64,000 nt of DNA from an uncultured Spartobacteria bacterium (GCA_903919125.1 CAIXGS010000077.1:1-64000); one strand, 5' to 3'. Shown: positions 22,602 through 32,613, numbered from the stretch's first letter. Numbers and translations are program-made. The notes: generated from the sequence alone by a model not told the origin.

Positions 22602-24560
22602 CTACACCATCTTGCGGGCGCCCAAGTGAGGCACAGGGCAACCCATGGCATCCGCAAACATCCGAAGCACTGCCATCTCCCTGTCCATCAAAAAGCCCTG
22701 CGAGGCAGCAGCAAAACCACACGCCGTCAGAATGCGCTTCCGTAACGCACCAGAGGCCTGCTCGCAAACTTCCAAAGCATGCACCACCTGCCCCACGGTC
22801 ACCGCATCGCGATCGGCTGGAGGCACCTCGTAACCCAATGAACTCCAAGCCGCTATCCGTGCAGCACTACGCCCCAGCGCACTCTTCGAGCCGCGCAAAA
22901 GCATAGAAGAAACCAACACCTGACACTCCCCCCAAACCGAGGACAATTCCTCAAAGACGACCGGCGCAACTTCCCTTACCCCCAACGTGATTCCTATCCT
23001 TCGGCGCGAAGTATAAAGCAGCAGATAACGCACTAGGTCAATCTCGTCAGGTCGAACCACTTCCCTCCGACATTGGCGCATCAGTTTGACATACTCCACG
23101 CGACTCATACGCCGCAACATCGGCATGGAAAGGTCCAGCAACAAAAACAATTGCGTGGCCGACGCGACACCCAAATCCAGCGAAGATGCGCTGGACCGCA
23201 TCATCTCAAGCAACAACTGCTTTGCTCCATCCCGCGTCTGAGTGTACTGGACCCACTCTTCCTTCAAGGAGCGCTTCAACGAGATGCCAAGACCCAGCTG
23301 TGAGGGCAGCATACATTGCCCCAGATACTCCAAGTTTGTGATCGGATAAGACTGAGGCGTTCCCGCCAAGGAAAGTTCCCTCGAACGCATCTTCTCTCTC
23401 TTCTTTGCCCCAATCGCCGCCGCCGCCCGCGCCGCTGCCGAAAGTGGCTCCGCCGGCAAATCCTGCGCGGGCACATCGCTCACCACAACAGACGTGGCTC
23501 CTTCGTTGATCTGGCTCGATAAAAACTCGCCACTCCAGTCCGGCTGCAGCCTCCGAATCCGCTCCCCGAGCGTCGGATGCGTGGGGAAGAACAAAGAGGA
23601 AAGTCCCTCAGCCGCAGGCGCAAAAAACAAATGTCCCGACTCAGGCGCCGTTGGATTCGAAAGCAAAGAACCCTCCCGCAAACCGCCGATTTTCCGCAAC
23701 GCAGCCACCACCGGCATTCCTGAGGGCAAACAACCCGCTGCCGCTGCGTCAGCCGCAAACTCCAAATCTCGGGAGACAGCTCCTTGTAAAAATCGACCAA
23801 AAACCCCGGTCACCGACCCCAACATTAGCAGTAAAACCCCCAAAAGTGACCGACTCTGACTTTCACCATCGGCGGTTCCCGGCAGTTTGCCCGCCATCGC
23901 CCTGCGTCCCGCCGAGGCATTCAGCCCCCAGAACCCCTTGCCCACGGGAGAGTCCGAAGCAACCAACAGGCGCCCCGCAAGCGAAAGGAACAAAATTCCC
24001 TGAACCCACACCAACATCCTGAACTTCAACCTCATGTCCCCACTTAAAATATGACTAAATTCATGGAGCAACACCCCTCGGAGTTCCTCGGAATTCAGGC
24101 GGTCCAGCGCACCTTTAGTAATCCCAATCACTGCGCTCGCCGGGTCGCTACCCGCTGCAAATGCATTGATTCCCAGCTCTGTTGGAAGCACCCAAACCTC
24201 AGGCACTGGAATGCCAAAACCCAAGGCAAGAGTTTCCACCATCACTAGCAGCTCCTGCTCCGCAGCATTCCCCGAGCGTGAACCCAACCGCTTCCCCCCC
24301 AACTCCTCAGCCACGCCTGAACCACCCATTCTCAAAGCGTACACCCGCACAATTACTCCAAGAAAAAGCAAAAGCAACGAGAGCGGCAACGTCCAAACCA
24401 TCACCACACGGTGCACATCAGAATCCGCTAGGGAACCACCAACAAGCAGCACGACAAGCAGATGTATCGACACGATCACACCCGCCATCAGAAAAAGCGC
24501 GAGAGTAAACATGCTGCCAGCGCGCCGCCGCGCTATATCCTGTGCCGAAAACAAATCCAT
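22602..24560 (-). CDS. M48-family zinc metallopeptidase with TerB-like C-terminal region
   Basis: A 652-residue integral membrane protease. Two hydrophobic segments near residues 17-40 and 52-75 precede the zinc motif HEFSH at 166-170. A downstream segment containing D-L-E-F-A-A-D provides the usual third zinc ligand. It is roughly twice the length of HtpX. The extra C-terminal half ends in a helical stretch (ACGFAAASQGFLMDREMAVLRMF) that resembles TerB-like domains found in other long M48 proteins. It probably degrades damaged membrane proteins, by analogy with HtpX. It is first in a run with the methyltransferase and kdsD. A perfect inverted repeat abuts the start codon. Confidence 0.88.
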   Translation of the reverse strand: MDLFSAQDIARRRAGSMFTLALFLMAGVIVSIHLLVVLLVGGSLADSDVHRVVMVWTLPLSLLLLFLGVIVRVYALRMGGSGVAEELGGKRLGSRSGNAAEQELLVMVETLALGFGIPVPEVWVLPTELGINAFAAGSDPASAVIGITKGALDRLNSEELRGVLLHEFSHILSGDMRLKFRMLVWVQGILFLSLAGRLLVASDSPVGKGFWGLNASAGRRAMAGKLPGTADGESQSRSLLGVLLLMLGSVTGVFGRFLQGAVSRDLEFAADAAAAGCLPSGMPVVAALRKIGGLREGSLLSNPTAPESGHLFFAPAAEGLSSLFFPTHPTLGERIRRLQPDWSGEFLSSQINEGATSVVVSDVPAQDLPAEPLSAAARAAAAIGAKKREKMRSRELSLAGTPQSYPITNLEYLGQCMLPSQLGLGISLKRSLKEEWVQYTQTRDGAKQLLLEMMRSSASSLDLGVASATQLFLLLDLSMPMLRRMSRVEYVKLMRQCRREVVRPDEIDLVRYLLLYTSRRRIGITLGVREVAPVVFEELSSVWGECQVLVSSMLLRGSKSALGRSAARIAAWSSLGYEVPPADRDAVTVGQVVHALEVCEQASGALRKRILTACGFAAASQGFLMDREMAVLRMFADAMGCPVPHLGARKMV

Positions 24561-24576
24561 CCCCTAGTTATAGGGG
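24561..24576 (-). promoter_or_regulatory. Perfect inverted repeat abutting the M48 start codon
   Basis: CCCCTA GTTA TAGGGG is directly adjacent to the ATG at 24558-24560. On the minus strand the second arm supplies the only G-rich stretch that could act as a ribosome-binding site, so the hairpin could occlude translation or serve as a repressor operator. Confidence 0.45.
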
Positions 24577-24899
24577 TGAAGTCCGTGTTTCTTTAACTTA
24601 AAAGTGCGATAGTTTGCATCGCATCTAGTCAGTCACGTGAAAAGTTTAATAGGTCAGTGAATCAGGAGGGATTTTTGCGTCAGTTTAATCCACGAATTTA
24701 GCATGGTGGTTCAACCTTCACTCCTCTCCTTTTTACTCACCTTAGAATAATCTTCACTGTAAAATTTACTTTTGCACTTGCCAAGCAGACCGATTGGCTT
24801 TAGCAATCGCGCCCTCATTTTTCTGATCCGATTCCGTTCGATTTTTTCAACGGAACATATCTTAGTGAACTGGGGTCAGCATATTTTGCCGCAGACGAT
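24561..24899. other. Intergenic region between M48 gene and tRNA-Lys
   Basis: 339 bp, divergent between a minus-strand gene and a plus-strand tRNA, so both promoters should be here. It is AT-rich near 24720-24780. Apart from the inverted repeat next to the M48 start I see no defined element. Confidence 0.5.
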
Positions 24900-24974
24900 G
24901 GGTTGGTAGCTCAATGGTAGAGCAGCGCCCTTTTAAGGCGTTGGTTGAGGGTTCGAGTCCCTCCCAACCCACCA
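24900..24974 (+). tRNA. tRNA-Lys (anticodon TTT)
   Basis: A complete cloverleaf. The acceptor GGGTTGG (24900-24906) pairs with CCAACCC (24964-24970). The D arm is GCTC/GAGC. The anticodon stem GCGCC/GGCGT holds loop CTTTTAA, with anticodon TTT at 24932-24934. The T arm is GAGGG-TTCGAGT-CCCTC. The CCA end is encoded (24972-24974). Confidence 0.97.
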
Positions 24975-25137
24975 TCACAAACAGACTGTAAACCAACGAC
25001 TTACTAACGGTTTACTGTTGGTTTTGCAAATGAAGCAAGAACACGCTTCGAGGGCAATTTTGACGAACCCCGCCCCTCTCACCGCGCCCACCACGAATGC
25101 CGCTTTGCAAATGCCCTCGCTTAATCGCCGTGCGTGA

Positions 25138-26511
25138 CTACTTACGCTCGGAAACTGGGGCCACCTCATAGCGGTGAGGAACCGGAGCGCGGGCTGCAAG
25201 CGCGTTGTTTTCGTGCTGAGTCACCTGCTGGATAAGCTCCTCGTAGCGAGGCCAGTTCTTTATGTAGTTCAGCGCCATGCCAGCGTTATACTCCTTCTTG
25301 TCTTCGAAGCGGTCGTAGTGCGCCTGCACCGCAGCAGGGTCATCCACGTTGACCTTGTAACGGCTTTGCATCCAGCGCCGCGTATTCATGAGGCTGCACG
25401 CCTGCGCCTCGGCATTCCGCCTTTGTTCATTATGGCTGCGCACCGTCTGCGCCTGCTTGTATTGCGGAGTCGCTTCGTTGAAAGCCAGATTAATCCCGTG
25501 CGCCAAGTCAGCCGCCGTGTGCCGTCCGACAGCGTTGCCGTCGATGCGTACTTCGTAGCTTCCAGCCGCAAGGCCCGTGACAGTCAACGTTTCCTGCGCA
25601 AGGTCGCTCTCCACCGGCGCAATCTCCAGCAACGACTTCGCCGCGGCGTCGATCGGAAACGGCAGCGCATTCTCCCGCGCCGTGAACACAACGCCGCCCT
25701 CTTTCGTCTCCACGCGACTCACCTCCGCATTGACGCTTTCCGCTGCACGAGCGCTCGCCGCATCAATCTTGATCGCGGACACAACCGCAGGAGCTCCTTG
25801 GGCTTTCAGGAACAACCAAGCCATCATCAAGTGCCCCGGCGCGCTCGGATGCACGCGATCCCCTCCGATGATGGTCCACGTCGGATCCTTTTTCTGTCGC
25901 TCGAGATTGAGAGCCGTCATGGGGGCGTGGAAGTCGACTAATGTGGAATGGTTCGTTGCAGCCATCTGACGGACGATCTCAGCGCAGAGGCCGAGTCCGT
26001 CGTTGCAGCCGGGTTGATTATTCTCCTTCTCGAGCACCACGGTCTGGTCGAACGGCGATGGGGTGATAAAATACAACTTTGGGTCACCCGCCTCGGCGCG
26101 AATGCGAGCGACAACTTTCTCCATGTTCGCCTTGTATCCCTCGAGAGCCTGTCGCTGCTGGCCCTTCTTGGCATCGTCGGGATTCGCAACATAAGCACCT
26201 CGATTGACGTCGTTCATTCCGAACATAATCGACACCGACGTCGGCTTCTTTCCGATCACGTCCTCCGCCAACCTTCCTAGCGATCCACCGGATGTGTCTC
26301 CGGAGCGACCGGCGTTGACGAAGCGGACCGTGCGGTCCGGAAAGCGAGTCAAATAGTAGTCGCAAATGATGGTCTGGGTGGCGCCCCGGGCCGTGATGCT
26401 GTCTCCCAGCAGGCACACCGTCTCCCCGTCTTTGAAAACCTCGGCGCATACGACGTGGCTCAACGAGAGGAAGCCCAACAGCGCGATCGTGGACGGAACA
26501 ATTTTCTTCAT
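25138..26511 (-). CDS. Secreted SGNH/GDSL hydrolase
   Basis: A 457-residue protein with an N-terminal signal peptide ending near VVCA-EV (about residue 23). It has the SGNH blocks GDSIT (36-40, nucleophile Ser38), a Gly in NAGRSGDTSGG, Asn100 in FGMNDVN, and the catalytic Asp/His in DRVHPSAPGH near 220. About 190 further residues follow the catalytic domain, with charged helices but no recognised domain. Secreted SGNH esterases of this type commonly deacetylate or de-esterify polysaccharides. The substrate here is unknown. It is single, divergent from the ABC cluster at 26823. Confidence 0.85.
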   Translation of the reverse strand: MKKIVPSTIALLGFLSLSHVVCAEVFKDGETVCLLGDSITARGATQTIICDYYLTRFPDRTVRFVNAGRSGDTSGGSLGRLAEDVIGKKPTSVSIMFGMNDVNRGAYVANPDDAKKGQQRQALEGYKANMEKVVARIRAEAGDPKLYFITPSPFDQTVVLEKENNQPGCNDGLGLCAEIVRQMAATNHSTLVDFHAPMTALNLERQKKDPTWTIIGGDRVHPSAPGHLMMAWLFLKAQGAPAVVSAIKIDAASARAAESVNAEVSRVETKEGGVVFTARENALPFPIDAAAKSLLEIAPVESDLAQETLTVTGLAAGSYEVRIDGNAVGRHTAADLAHGINLAFNEATPQYKQAQTVRSHNEQRRNAEAQACSLMNTRRWMQSRYKVNVDDPAAVQAHYDRFEDKKEYNAGMALNYIKNWPRYEELIQQVTQHENNALAARAPVPHRYEVAPVSERK

Positions 26512-26822
26512 GGGGGTTGCTTTAAAAGGAGGGGCTTCTTCTTTGGGGAATTTCTACGCTTACCATACCGGTCCGCTGGGAGCCAAGAGAACCGCGTGCC
26601 GAGGCTGGAGAAGCTACAAGGAGTTTGCACGAGTGCCCAAAAGTAACGCGTCAGCAACGGAGAAAAAGCTGAGCGGAATATACCTTGGTGGTAATACTGC
26701 CTAGAATTCCGACGCTGCGCCGGGGTGAATGGTACTTTCCGTGCAAAAATTTGAACGTTCTTGCCGCCAATGGTGTCTCAGCGCAAAGAAACCCTGTAAG
26801 GGCGTTTTCCGTCCAAAATTCC
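26512..26822. other. Divergent intergenic region, SGNH hydrolase / ABC cluster
   Basis: 311 bp between two divergent genes, expected to carry both promoters. Open frames crossing it look like chance. I see no clear operator, riboswitch or terminator. Confidence 0.5.
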
Positions 26823-27800
26823 ATGATCCAAGTTAGAAATCTAAAAAAAACGTTCGGCCCCAAGGTCGCCGTCGGTGGCGTTACCTTCAAAGTCGAAAAA
26901 GGAGAGGTACTTGGCTTCCTCGGGCCAAACGGCGCGGGTAAAAGTACCACAATGCGAATGATTACCGGCTTCATCCCGCCCACCGGAGGCGAAGCCATTA
27001 TCGGCGGGTTTAACATTGTGGAGCACCCCATCGAGGCCAAGCGACTGATGGGTTACCTTCCCGAAAATGCCCCCTCCTACGCGGACATGACCGTGGCTGG
27101 GTTCCTGGGTTTCGCCGCAGAATTGCGAGGCCTCAGTGGCAGCGCAAAAAAGAAGGCAGTGGATCGCGCGGTGGAAATGTGTTTCCTCGAAAACGTCCTG
27201 CACCAAAGCGTCGAGACCTTGTCCAAAGGATACCGACACCGCACCTGTTTCGCTCAGTCCATCATTCACGATCCCGAAGTGCTCATTCTGGACGAACCCA
27301 CCGATGGTTTGGATCCCAATCAAAAGCACGAAGTCCGCACCCTGATCCGGAAGATGGGACAGAGTAAGGCGATCATTTTTTCCACCCACATTCTTGAGGA
27401 GGTAGAGGCCGTTTGTTCAAGGGCCATTATCATCGACCGCGGGGTCATCGTGGCCAACGGAACGCCAGCCGAACTCAAGGCGCGCTCGCCCCAAGCGGGT
27501 GCCATCACGTTGCGACTAAGCGGAGGCGAGCCCACTGGTGGAGTAAAAGCCGTCCGCTCCAAAATCGAAAGCCTCAGCGCAGTGGAACAAGTTAACGTGA
27601 TCAGCGATTCGCCGCTTACGCTCCGAGTGTTCGCCCGCAAAAACAACGCATCCGCCGAGCTCGCGGCCGCCCTCTCAGATCTCGCGTCCAAAGAACGCTG
27701 GCAGATCACCGAACTGCACGCAGAAGAAGGTCGCCTCGACGAAGTGTTCCGCAACATCACCCTTCCCGACACCAAATCCGGTGGAAAGGAGAACCAATGA
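26823..27800 (+). CDS. ABC transporter ATP-binding protein, GldA-like
   Basis: A 325-residue ATPase. Walker A is GPNGAGKST, the signature is LSKGYRHR (the GldA-type variant of LSGGQ), and Walker B is VLILDEPTDGLDP, with a switch His in STHILEEV. A C-terminal extension of about 100 residues follows. The start at 26823 (MIQVRNLKKTFG) matches family N-termini. An upstream frame would add 46 non-conserved residues. It overlaps the next gene by ATGA and forms the energy subunit for the permease, GldG-like and DUF4340 proteins downstream. Related clusters are tied to gliding in Bacteroidota but are also widespread in non-gliding bacteria. Confidence 0.92.
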   Translation: MIQVRNLKKTFGPKVAVGGVTFKVEKGEVLGFLGPNGAGKSTTMRMITGFIPPTGGEAIIGGFNIVEHPIEAKRLMGYLPENAPSYADMTVAGFLGFAAELRGLSGSAKKKAVDRAVEMCFLENVLHQSVETLSKGYRHRTCFAQSIIHDPEVLILDEPTDGLDPNQKHEVRTLIRKMGQSKAIIFSTHILEEVEAVCSRAIIIDRGVIVANGTPAELKARSPQAGAITLRLSGGEPTGGVKAVRSKIESLSAVEQVNVISDSPLTLRVFARKNNASAELAAALSDLASKERWQITELHAEEGRLDEVFRNITLPDTKSGGKENQ

Positions 27801-28531
27801 AACCCATCCTCACAATCACCAAACGCGAGCTCACCGGTTATTTCGCCTCGCCGGTAGCCTTTGTCTTCATCGTTATCTTCCTGATGCTCTCCGGCTTTTT
27901 CACCTTCATGGTGGGCGGCTTCTTTGAGCGCGGACAGGCAAGTCTGGAATCCTTTTTTGCGTGGCATCCTTGGCTGTACCTGTTTTTGGTTCCGGCCGTG
28001 GGCATGCGGATGTGGAGCGAGGAGCGTCGTCTTGGCACCCTCGAACTCCTACTCACCATGCCTGTAACGCCATGGCAGGCCATTCTCGGTAAGTTCTTCG
28101 CAGCTTGGCTCGTCGTAGCATTGGCTCTGGGACTCACTTTCCCAATCTGGTTGACGGTCAATTACCTCGGGAACCCTGATAACGGAATCATCCTCGCTGG
28201 ATACTTGGGTTCCTTCCTCATGGGAGGCGCCTACCTTTCCATCACGGCGATGACCTCCGCCATGACCCGCAACCAAGTCGTGGCGTTCATCGTCTCGGTG
28301 GTGCTCTCGCTTTTCCTGATCCTCGCGGGCTACCCGCCGGTGACCAACCTGCTCACGGCTTGGGCAAGTCCCCTGCTCGTAGACGCCATCGCGGCCTTCA
28401 GCGTGATGACACATTTTGAGAGCATCCAAAAAGGGGTCATCGACTCACGCGACATCCTCTACTTCCTCTCGGTCATCGTGTTCTCACTCTTCACTACGGG
28501 CGTTATTGTGCGTACGCACCGCGCCGGCTAA
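27797..28531 (+). CDS. ABC-2 type permease (GldF-like)
   Basis: A 244-residue membrane protein with about six hydrophobic segments. It begins MKPILTITKRELTGYFASP, the usual opening of ABC-2 permeases of this class, and contains the conserved WSEERRLGTLELLLTMPV block. The start overlaps the ATPase stop (ATGA), showing translational coupling. It is the membrane channel partner of the ATPase encoded just before it. Confidence 0.92.
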   Translation: MKPILTITKRELTGYFASPVAFVFIVIFLMLSGFFTFMVGGFFERGQASLESFFAWHPWLYLFLVPAVGMRMWSEERRLGTLELLLTMPVTPWQAILGKFFAAWLVVALALGLTFPIWLTVNYLGNPDNGIILAGYLGSFLMGGAYLSITAMTSAMTRNQVVAFIVSVVLSLFLILAGYPPVTNLLTAWASPLLVDAIAAFSVMTHFESIQKGVIDSRDILYFLSVIVFSLFTTGVIVRTHRAG

Positions 28532-28550
28532 CCCTCCTTAATTTCTGATT

Positions 28551-30446
28551 ATGAAGAACAAAGGTCTAGAAACCTGGCTCTACTCCTCGCTCGGCGTTGC
28601 GGCGATGTTTGGAATCGTCGTCCTCATTTACGCACTCGCCTCTAGCGTCAACAAGCGCATCGACCTCACGGCAGAACGCGCCTACACCCTCTCGGCCGGC
28701 ACTCGCGCCATCCTCTCAAAACTGGATACGCCCGTGCAGATCCGTTTTTACTGCACACGCGGCGACAACAGAATGCCAGTGATGCTGAAGACCTACGCAC
28801 AGCGCGTGGAAGATCTTTTGGGCGAATTCCGTCAGGCCTCGAAGGGTCAGATTGAAATTCAAAAACTAGATCCAGCTCCGGACTCCGACGCAGAAGATTC
28901 CGCCCGACTCGACGGCATCGAGGGCCAAGCACGTATGGAAGGCGAGCCCTTCTACCTTGGCGTGAGCGTGAGTATGCTCGATCAAAAGCAAGCACTTCCC
29001 TTCCTTGCTCCGGATCGCGAACGCCTGCTGGAGTACGACCTTGCCCGCGCCCTTTCCCGGGTCATCTCCACCACTAAGCCAGTCATCGGAGTGATGAGTC
29101 CACTGCCCTACGGCGGACAACCAATGAACCCAATGATGATGCGCATGGGCCAGCAGGGACAGCAACCTTGGGTGCTAATTAGCGAACTCAAACGCGACTT
29201 CACCGTGAAGGATGTCCCCCTCGCGGCGGAGGAAATCCCAGCAGACATCAAAGTACTGGTGCTCATTCATCCGAAAGGAATCACGGACGCCGCCCAATAC
29301 GCGATCGACCAGTTTGTGCTCCGCGGCGGTAAACTCGTCGCCTTCCTCGATCCATTGAGTGTGCTCGACCGCAGTGCGGCGGGCAATCCAATGGGGATGA
29401 ATATGGGCAGCCAATCTTCCCTAGATAAGCTGCTCTCGGCTTGGGGTATCGCTTTCGATGGCTCAAAAGTCGTTGCCGATCTGGATTTTGTAGGGCGTAC
29501 CCGCGAAGGCCGTCAGCCCGCGGTTTTAGCGCTCAACGAAAAAGCGACCAACCGCGAGGACATCGTCAGCGCAGAATCGAACAACCTGATCTTTGCCTTT
29601 GCAGGCGCTTTCTCCGGCACTCCGGCAGAAGGCCTCAAGCAAACCATTCTTGTGCACTCTTCCAAAAACTCGCAGTTAGTAGAACCAATGAGTGCGCAGT
29701 TTGGCGGCGAGAAACTCATCAAAGATTTTGTCTCATCGAACACGGAACACGCACTAGCCCTCCGCCTCACTGGAAAGTTCAAAACAGCTTTTCCCGACGG
29801 CAAACCCAAAGCAGCGGCAGCCACACCGGACGCCGCCCCAGAAAAGAAATCAAGCGAACCTGGACTTAAAGAGTCCAAGGAAGATGGGGCCGTCGTACTC
29901 ATCGGCGACTCGGATTTCATTCAGGATCAACTCACGGTGCAGGAAATGGTGAACCCCTTTGGCGGTCAGCGGATGGTGACGCCCGTGAACTCCAATCTCG
30001 CCTTCGCCCAAAGCGCGATTGAACAAGTCGCAGGGGACAGCAATCTGGTGGCAGTCCGCAGCCGGGCTTCGCGCGAACGCCAGTTCATCGTGGTCAGACA
30101 GATGCAGGCGAAAGCTGAATCTGCCTTCCAAGCCAAAATCAAGTCGCTGGAAGGAAGCCTCGCTGAGGCTCAGAACAAACTTAACGAACTGCAACGCACC
30201 AAAGCAGACAAAGGTGGACAGCGATTTATCCTATCCCCCGAACAACAGCTTGAAATCAACAACTTCCGAAACAAGGAAAGAGACATGAAGATTCAGTTAA
30301 AAGAGGAGCGCAAAAAGCTTCGCACCGGAATCGACTCGCTCGAAACTTCAATTAAGTGGATCAACATTGCCCTAATGCCCGCGCTCGTCGCTGCCGCCGG
30401 CATCGTGCTCGCATTACTGCGACTCCAACGCCGTGCGGCCCGCTAA
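28551..30446 (+). CDS. GldG-family ABC auxiliary protein
   Basis: A 631-residue protein with an N-terminal membrane anchor (about residues 10-30), a large extracytoplasmic domain of the ABC_transp_aux/GldG type (RIDLTAERAYTLSAGTRAIL, then YDLARALSRV), a Gln/Lys-rich helical coiled-coil region at roughly 515-600, and a C-terminal membrane helix before LRLQRRAAR. It lies 19 nt after the permease and 12 nt before the DUF4340 gene. Proteins of this family associate with GldA/GldF-type transporters. The transported material is unknown. Confidence 0.9.
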   Translation: MKNKGLETWLYSSLGVAAMFGIVVLIYALASSVNKRIDLTAERAYTLSAGTRAILSKLDTPVQIRFYCTRGDNRMPVMLKTYAQRVEDLLGEFRQASKGQIEIQKLDPAPDSDAEDSARLDGIEGQARMEGEPFYLGVSVSMLDQKQALPFLAPDRERLLEYDLARALSRVISTTKPVIGVMSPLPYGGQPMNPMMMRMGQQGQQPWVLISELKRDFTVKDVPLAAEEIPADIKVLVLIHPKGITDAAQYAIDQFVLRGGKLVAFLDPLSVLDRSAAGNPMGMNMGSQSSLDKLLSAWGIAFDGSKVVADLDFVGRTREGRQPAVLALNEKATNREDIVSAESNNLIFAFAGAFSGTPAEGLKQTILVHSSKNSQLVEPMSAQFGGEKLIKDFVSSNTEHALALRLTGKFKTAFPDGKPKAAAATPDAAPEKKSSEPGLKESKEDGAVVLIGDSDFIQDQLTVQEMVNPFGGQRMVTPVNSNLAFAQSAIEQVAGDSNLVAVRSRASRERQFIVVRQMQAKAESAFQAKIKSLEGSLAEAQNKLNELQRTKADKGGQRFILSPEQQLEINNFRNKERDMKIQLKEERKKLRTGIDSLETSIKWINIALMPALVAAAGIVLALLRLQRRAAR

Positions 30447-30458
30447 CTCTCACAACTC

Positions 30459-31652
30459 ATGAAAGGAAAACATCTCGCACTTCTTTTGGCTGCGGTCATC
30501 GCTTTGGGTGCCGCTTGGTTCAAACTGTCCAACTCCAAACAAAACAATTGGTCGGCTGCCTCACGCAGCGACACGAAGGTTTTGGATTTTCCAATCAACG
30601 AGGTCTCGCGCGTGACCATCAAGAACGTTGCCAGTGAAATCAGTCTGGTAAAAAAAGACGACCGATGGACGGTTCAAGAGCGCAGCAATTACCCCGCAAA
30701 CTTTGAACAGGTCAGCTCCTTGTTACGAAAGTTATGGGAGATCAAACCCGTGCAGGAGATCAAAATTGGCGCGTCCCAACTCGCCCGACTCGAGCTTATA
30801 GAACCAGGCAAAGGCGATAACTCGGGCACCGTCGTCCAATTCCTCGCCGCCGACGGCAAGGAGCTCGCAGCGCTGCTCGTGGGCAAAAAGCACATGCGCA
30901 AAACTGAAGGTGCCATGGACTTTGGAGGTGGCTCCGACGGCTTCCCAGCTGGTCGCTATCTCAAGTCCACCCACTCCGACAAAGTGGTGCTGGTCTCCGA
31001 AACTCTGGACGAAATAGACACCGCGCCCACCCGCTGGATTTCGACAGAATTCATCAACGTTGAGGGGCCGAAAAGTGTCACCCTCGCAGGCGCCAACACG
31101 TGGTCTCTCTCTCGAGAATCCGCCACCGCCGACTGGCTATTAGCCGAGGCGAAACCTGAGGAGAAATTGGATTCCACGAAAACCTCTCGCTTAGGAACTC
31201 TTCTATCCGCATCAACCGTTTTTGACGTCCTCGCGCCAGAAGCAAAACTCGAGCCGATCCAAACCGCTACCGTGGAAACATTTGACGGCTTCCGTTACGT
31301 TCTTAAAATCGGCAAGGAAGAGGGCGACAACGTGCCCCTCGCAGTGGAAGTATCGGCGAACCTTCCCAAGGAACGGACCGCGCCTCCCGATGAAAAGCCC
31401 GAGGACAAAACCCGCCTGGACGCAGAGTTCACCGCCAAGCAAACGCAACTCAGCGAGAAGCTGACGAAAGAGAAAAACTTCGGAAGCCGCTCCTTCTTGG
31501 TCAACAAGAACAGAGTCGAGTCATTGCTTATGGCCAGAAAAGCGTGGGTGATGGAACCTCCCGTGGAGCAAGCGAAACCGGCCGAGCCCAAGCCAGTCGA
31601 CGCCCCCACGCCTGCGCCTGCTGTTCCTGCCGAACCAAAAGCGGCTCAATAA
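30459..31652 (+). CDS. DUF4340 domain protein
   Basis: A 397-residue protein with one N-terminal membrane segment (MKGKHLALLLAAVIALG) followed by DUF4340 features (DFPINEVSRVTI, then DRWTVQERSNYPAN). The C-terminal third is rich in Lys and Glu, and it ends in a Pro/Ala-rich tail. It is the fourth and last gene of the ABC cluster. DUF4340 proteins recur beside GldG-type genes and are thought to be an extracytoplasmic part of the complex. This is association, not demonstrated function. Confidence 0.87.
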   Translation: MKGKHLALLLAAVIALGAAWFKLSNSKQNNWSAASRSDTKVLDFPINEVSRVTIKNVASEISLVKKDDRWTVQERSNYPANFEQVSSLLRKLWEIKPVQEIKIGASQLARLELIEPGKGDNSGTVVQFLAADGKELAALLVGKKHMRKTEGAMDFGGGSDGFPAGRYLKSTHSDKVVLVSETLDEIDTAPTRWISTEFINVEGPKSVTLAGANTWSLSRESATADWLLAEAKPEEKLDSTKTSRLGTLLSASTVFDVLAPEAKLEPIQTATVETFDGFRYVLKIGKEEGDNVPLAVEVSANLPKERTAPPDEKPEDKTRLDAEFTAKQTQLSEKLTKEKNFGSRSFLVNKNRVESLLMARKAWVMEPPVEQAKPAEPKPVDAPTPAPAVPAEPKAAQ

Positions 31653-31803
31653 CGCTGGCGTCCTTAAGCCGGCTAAAGTCTGAGCGACTTTCGCTACTCT
31701 GTTCAGAGCCCGTTCTACAACGGTTTCAATCCGCTGTAACCGATCCCCACCCCCGCACGGACTCCTCCCTCGGCAATTTTTCGAACGCCGTTTACATGCC
31801 TGT

Positions 31804-32337
31804 TTACTTGAGAAATTTACTGATCCTCTCGGTCACTTTCTTGCGCAAATTAGAGTCCGAACTCAGACCGTACAAGGCGAGGATCTGCGAGCCTTCAACC
31901 CTGCTTCCTTTGGGTAAAATCGCAACCAAGGGTAATGGCTCGGATCCGTCGTAGGAAAACTGTCTTGAGACCGCTCGCGAAAAATCCAAAGCAAGTCCCA
32001 TATCCTTTGCGTCCCTACGGAAACCCGAGCGAAAAAGGCCTCTAAAAATAGAAGGAACCTCAGGCAGGGTTGCAACCGCTATTACCTTTATTTTTTCCTC
32101 CGGAGCAAGGGTTTGAAGCTGTTGAGGAGAGGGATGAAAATTCGAATTAAAAGTTTTCTGTAGAAAGACCCCCCAGTCTTTTGCGGCAGCGGCCGCGTCC
32201 TTTCCCGCAAATAAGAGAACCCGTGGTCTCGATTCAAACAGCTTCCATTGCACTTCGTTACCAAACTGATCTGAAAGTGGAGCGGCAACGAACTCCGCAA
32301 AAGCCGTTTCAACCATCGAGTCTTGAGGGGCGTTCAT
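31804..32337 (-). CDS. Small protein of unknown function, possible thioredoxin-like fold
   Basis: A protein of about 177 residues from MNAPQDSMVE (an in-frame start 12 codons upstream also exists). The segments PRVLLFAGKDAAAAAKDW and LPLVAILPKGSRVEG have the beta-alpha spacing of thioredoxin-like or YtfJ-like proteins, but there is no CxxC pair. There is no signal peptide or membrane helix. It converges with the ABC cluster. I do not recognise a family, so the fold suggestion is a guess. Confidence 0.6.
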   Translation of the reverse strand: MNAPQDSMVETAFAEFVAAPLSDQFGNEVQWKLFESRPRVLLFAGKDAAAAAKDWGVFLQKTFNSNFHPSPQQLQTLAPEEKIKVIAVATLPEVPSIFRGLFRSGFRRDAKDMGLALDFSRAVSRQFSYDGSEPLPLVAILPKGSRVEGSQILALYGLSSDSNLRKKVTERISKFLK

Positions 32338-32613
32338 TGAATAAAGCCTACCCAATTTTCGCGACTGTGCCAATTAGTTGAACTCCCCACAACCGTCTTC
32401 AGAACCCCACTCCGGACATTCCTGTTAAAGGGTTGAATTCTCTCGAGCATCCGACATCGAGAGGTACGTTAACTAACTTTGTTCACGCAATGAGCCACCC
32501 TCGGGACGCGAGTATACAGACGGCTCGTTACGGGTGTATCTATTCATACCTCAGCCATCTTGTGTAACGCTCCCCTGTAATCTTAACGTTCCTGCCGTAT
32601 AACTATCCTAACC

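Noticed and set aside
25174-25941. 255-codon plus-strand frame opposite the SGNH hydrolase
   Set aside because: It is antisense to a gene with a signal peptide and all SGNH blocks, and it has no recognisable features itself.
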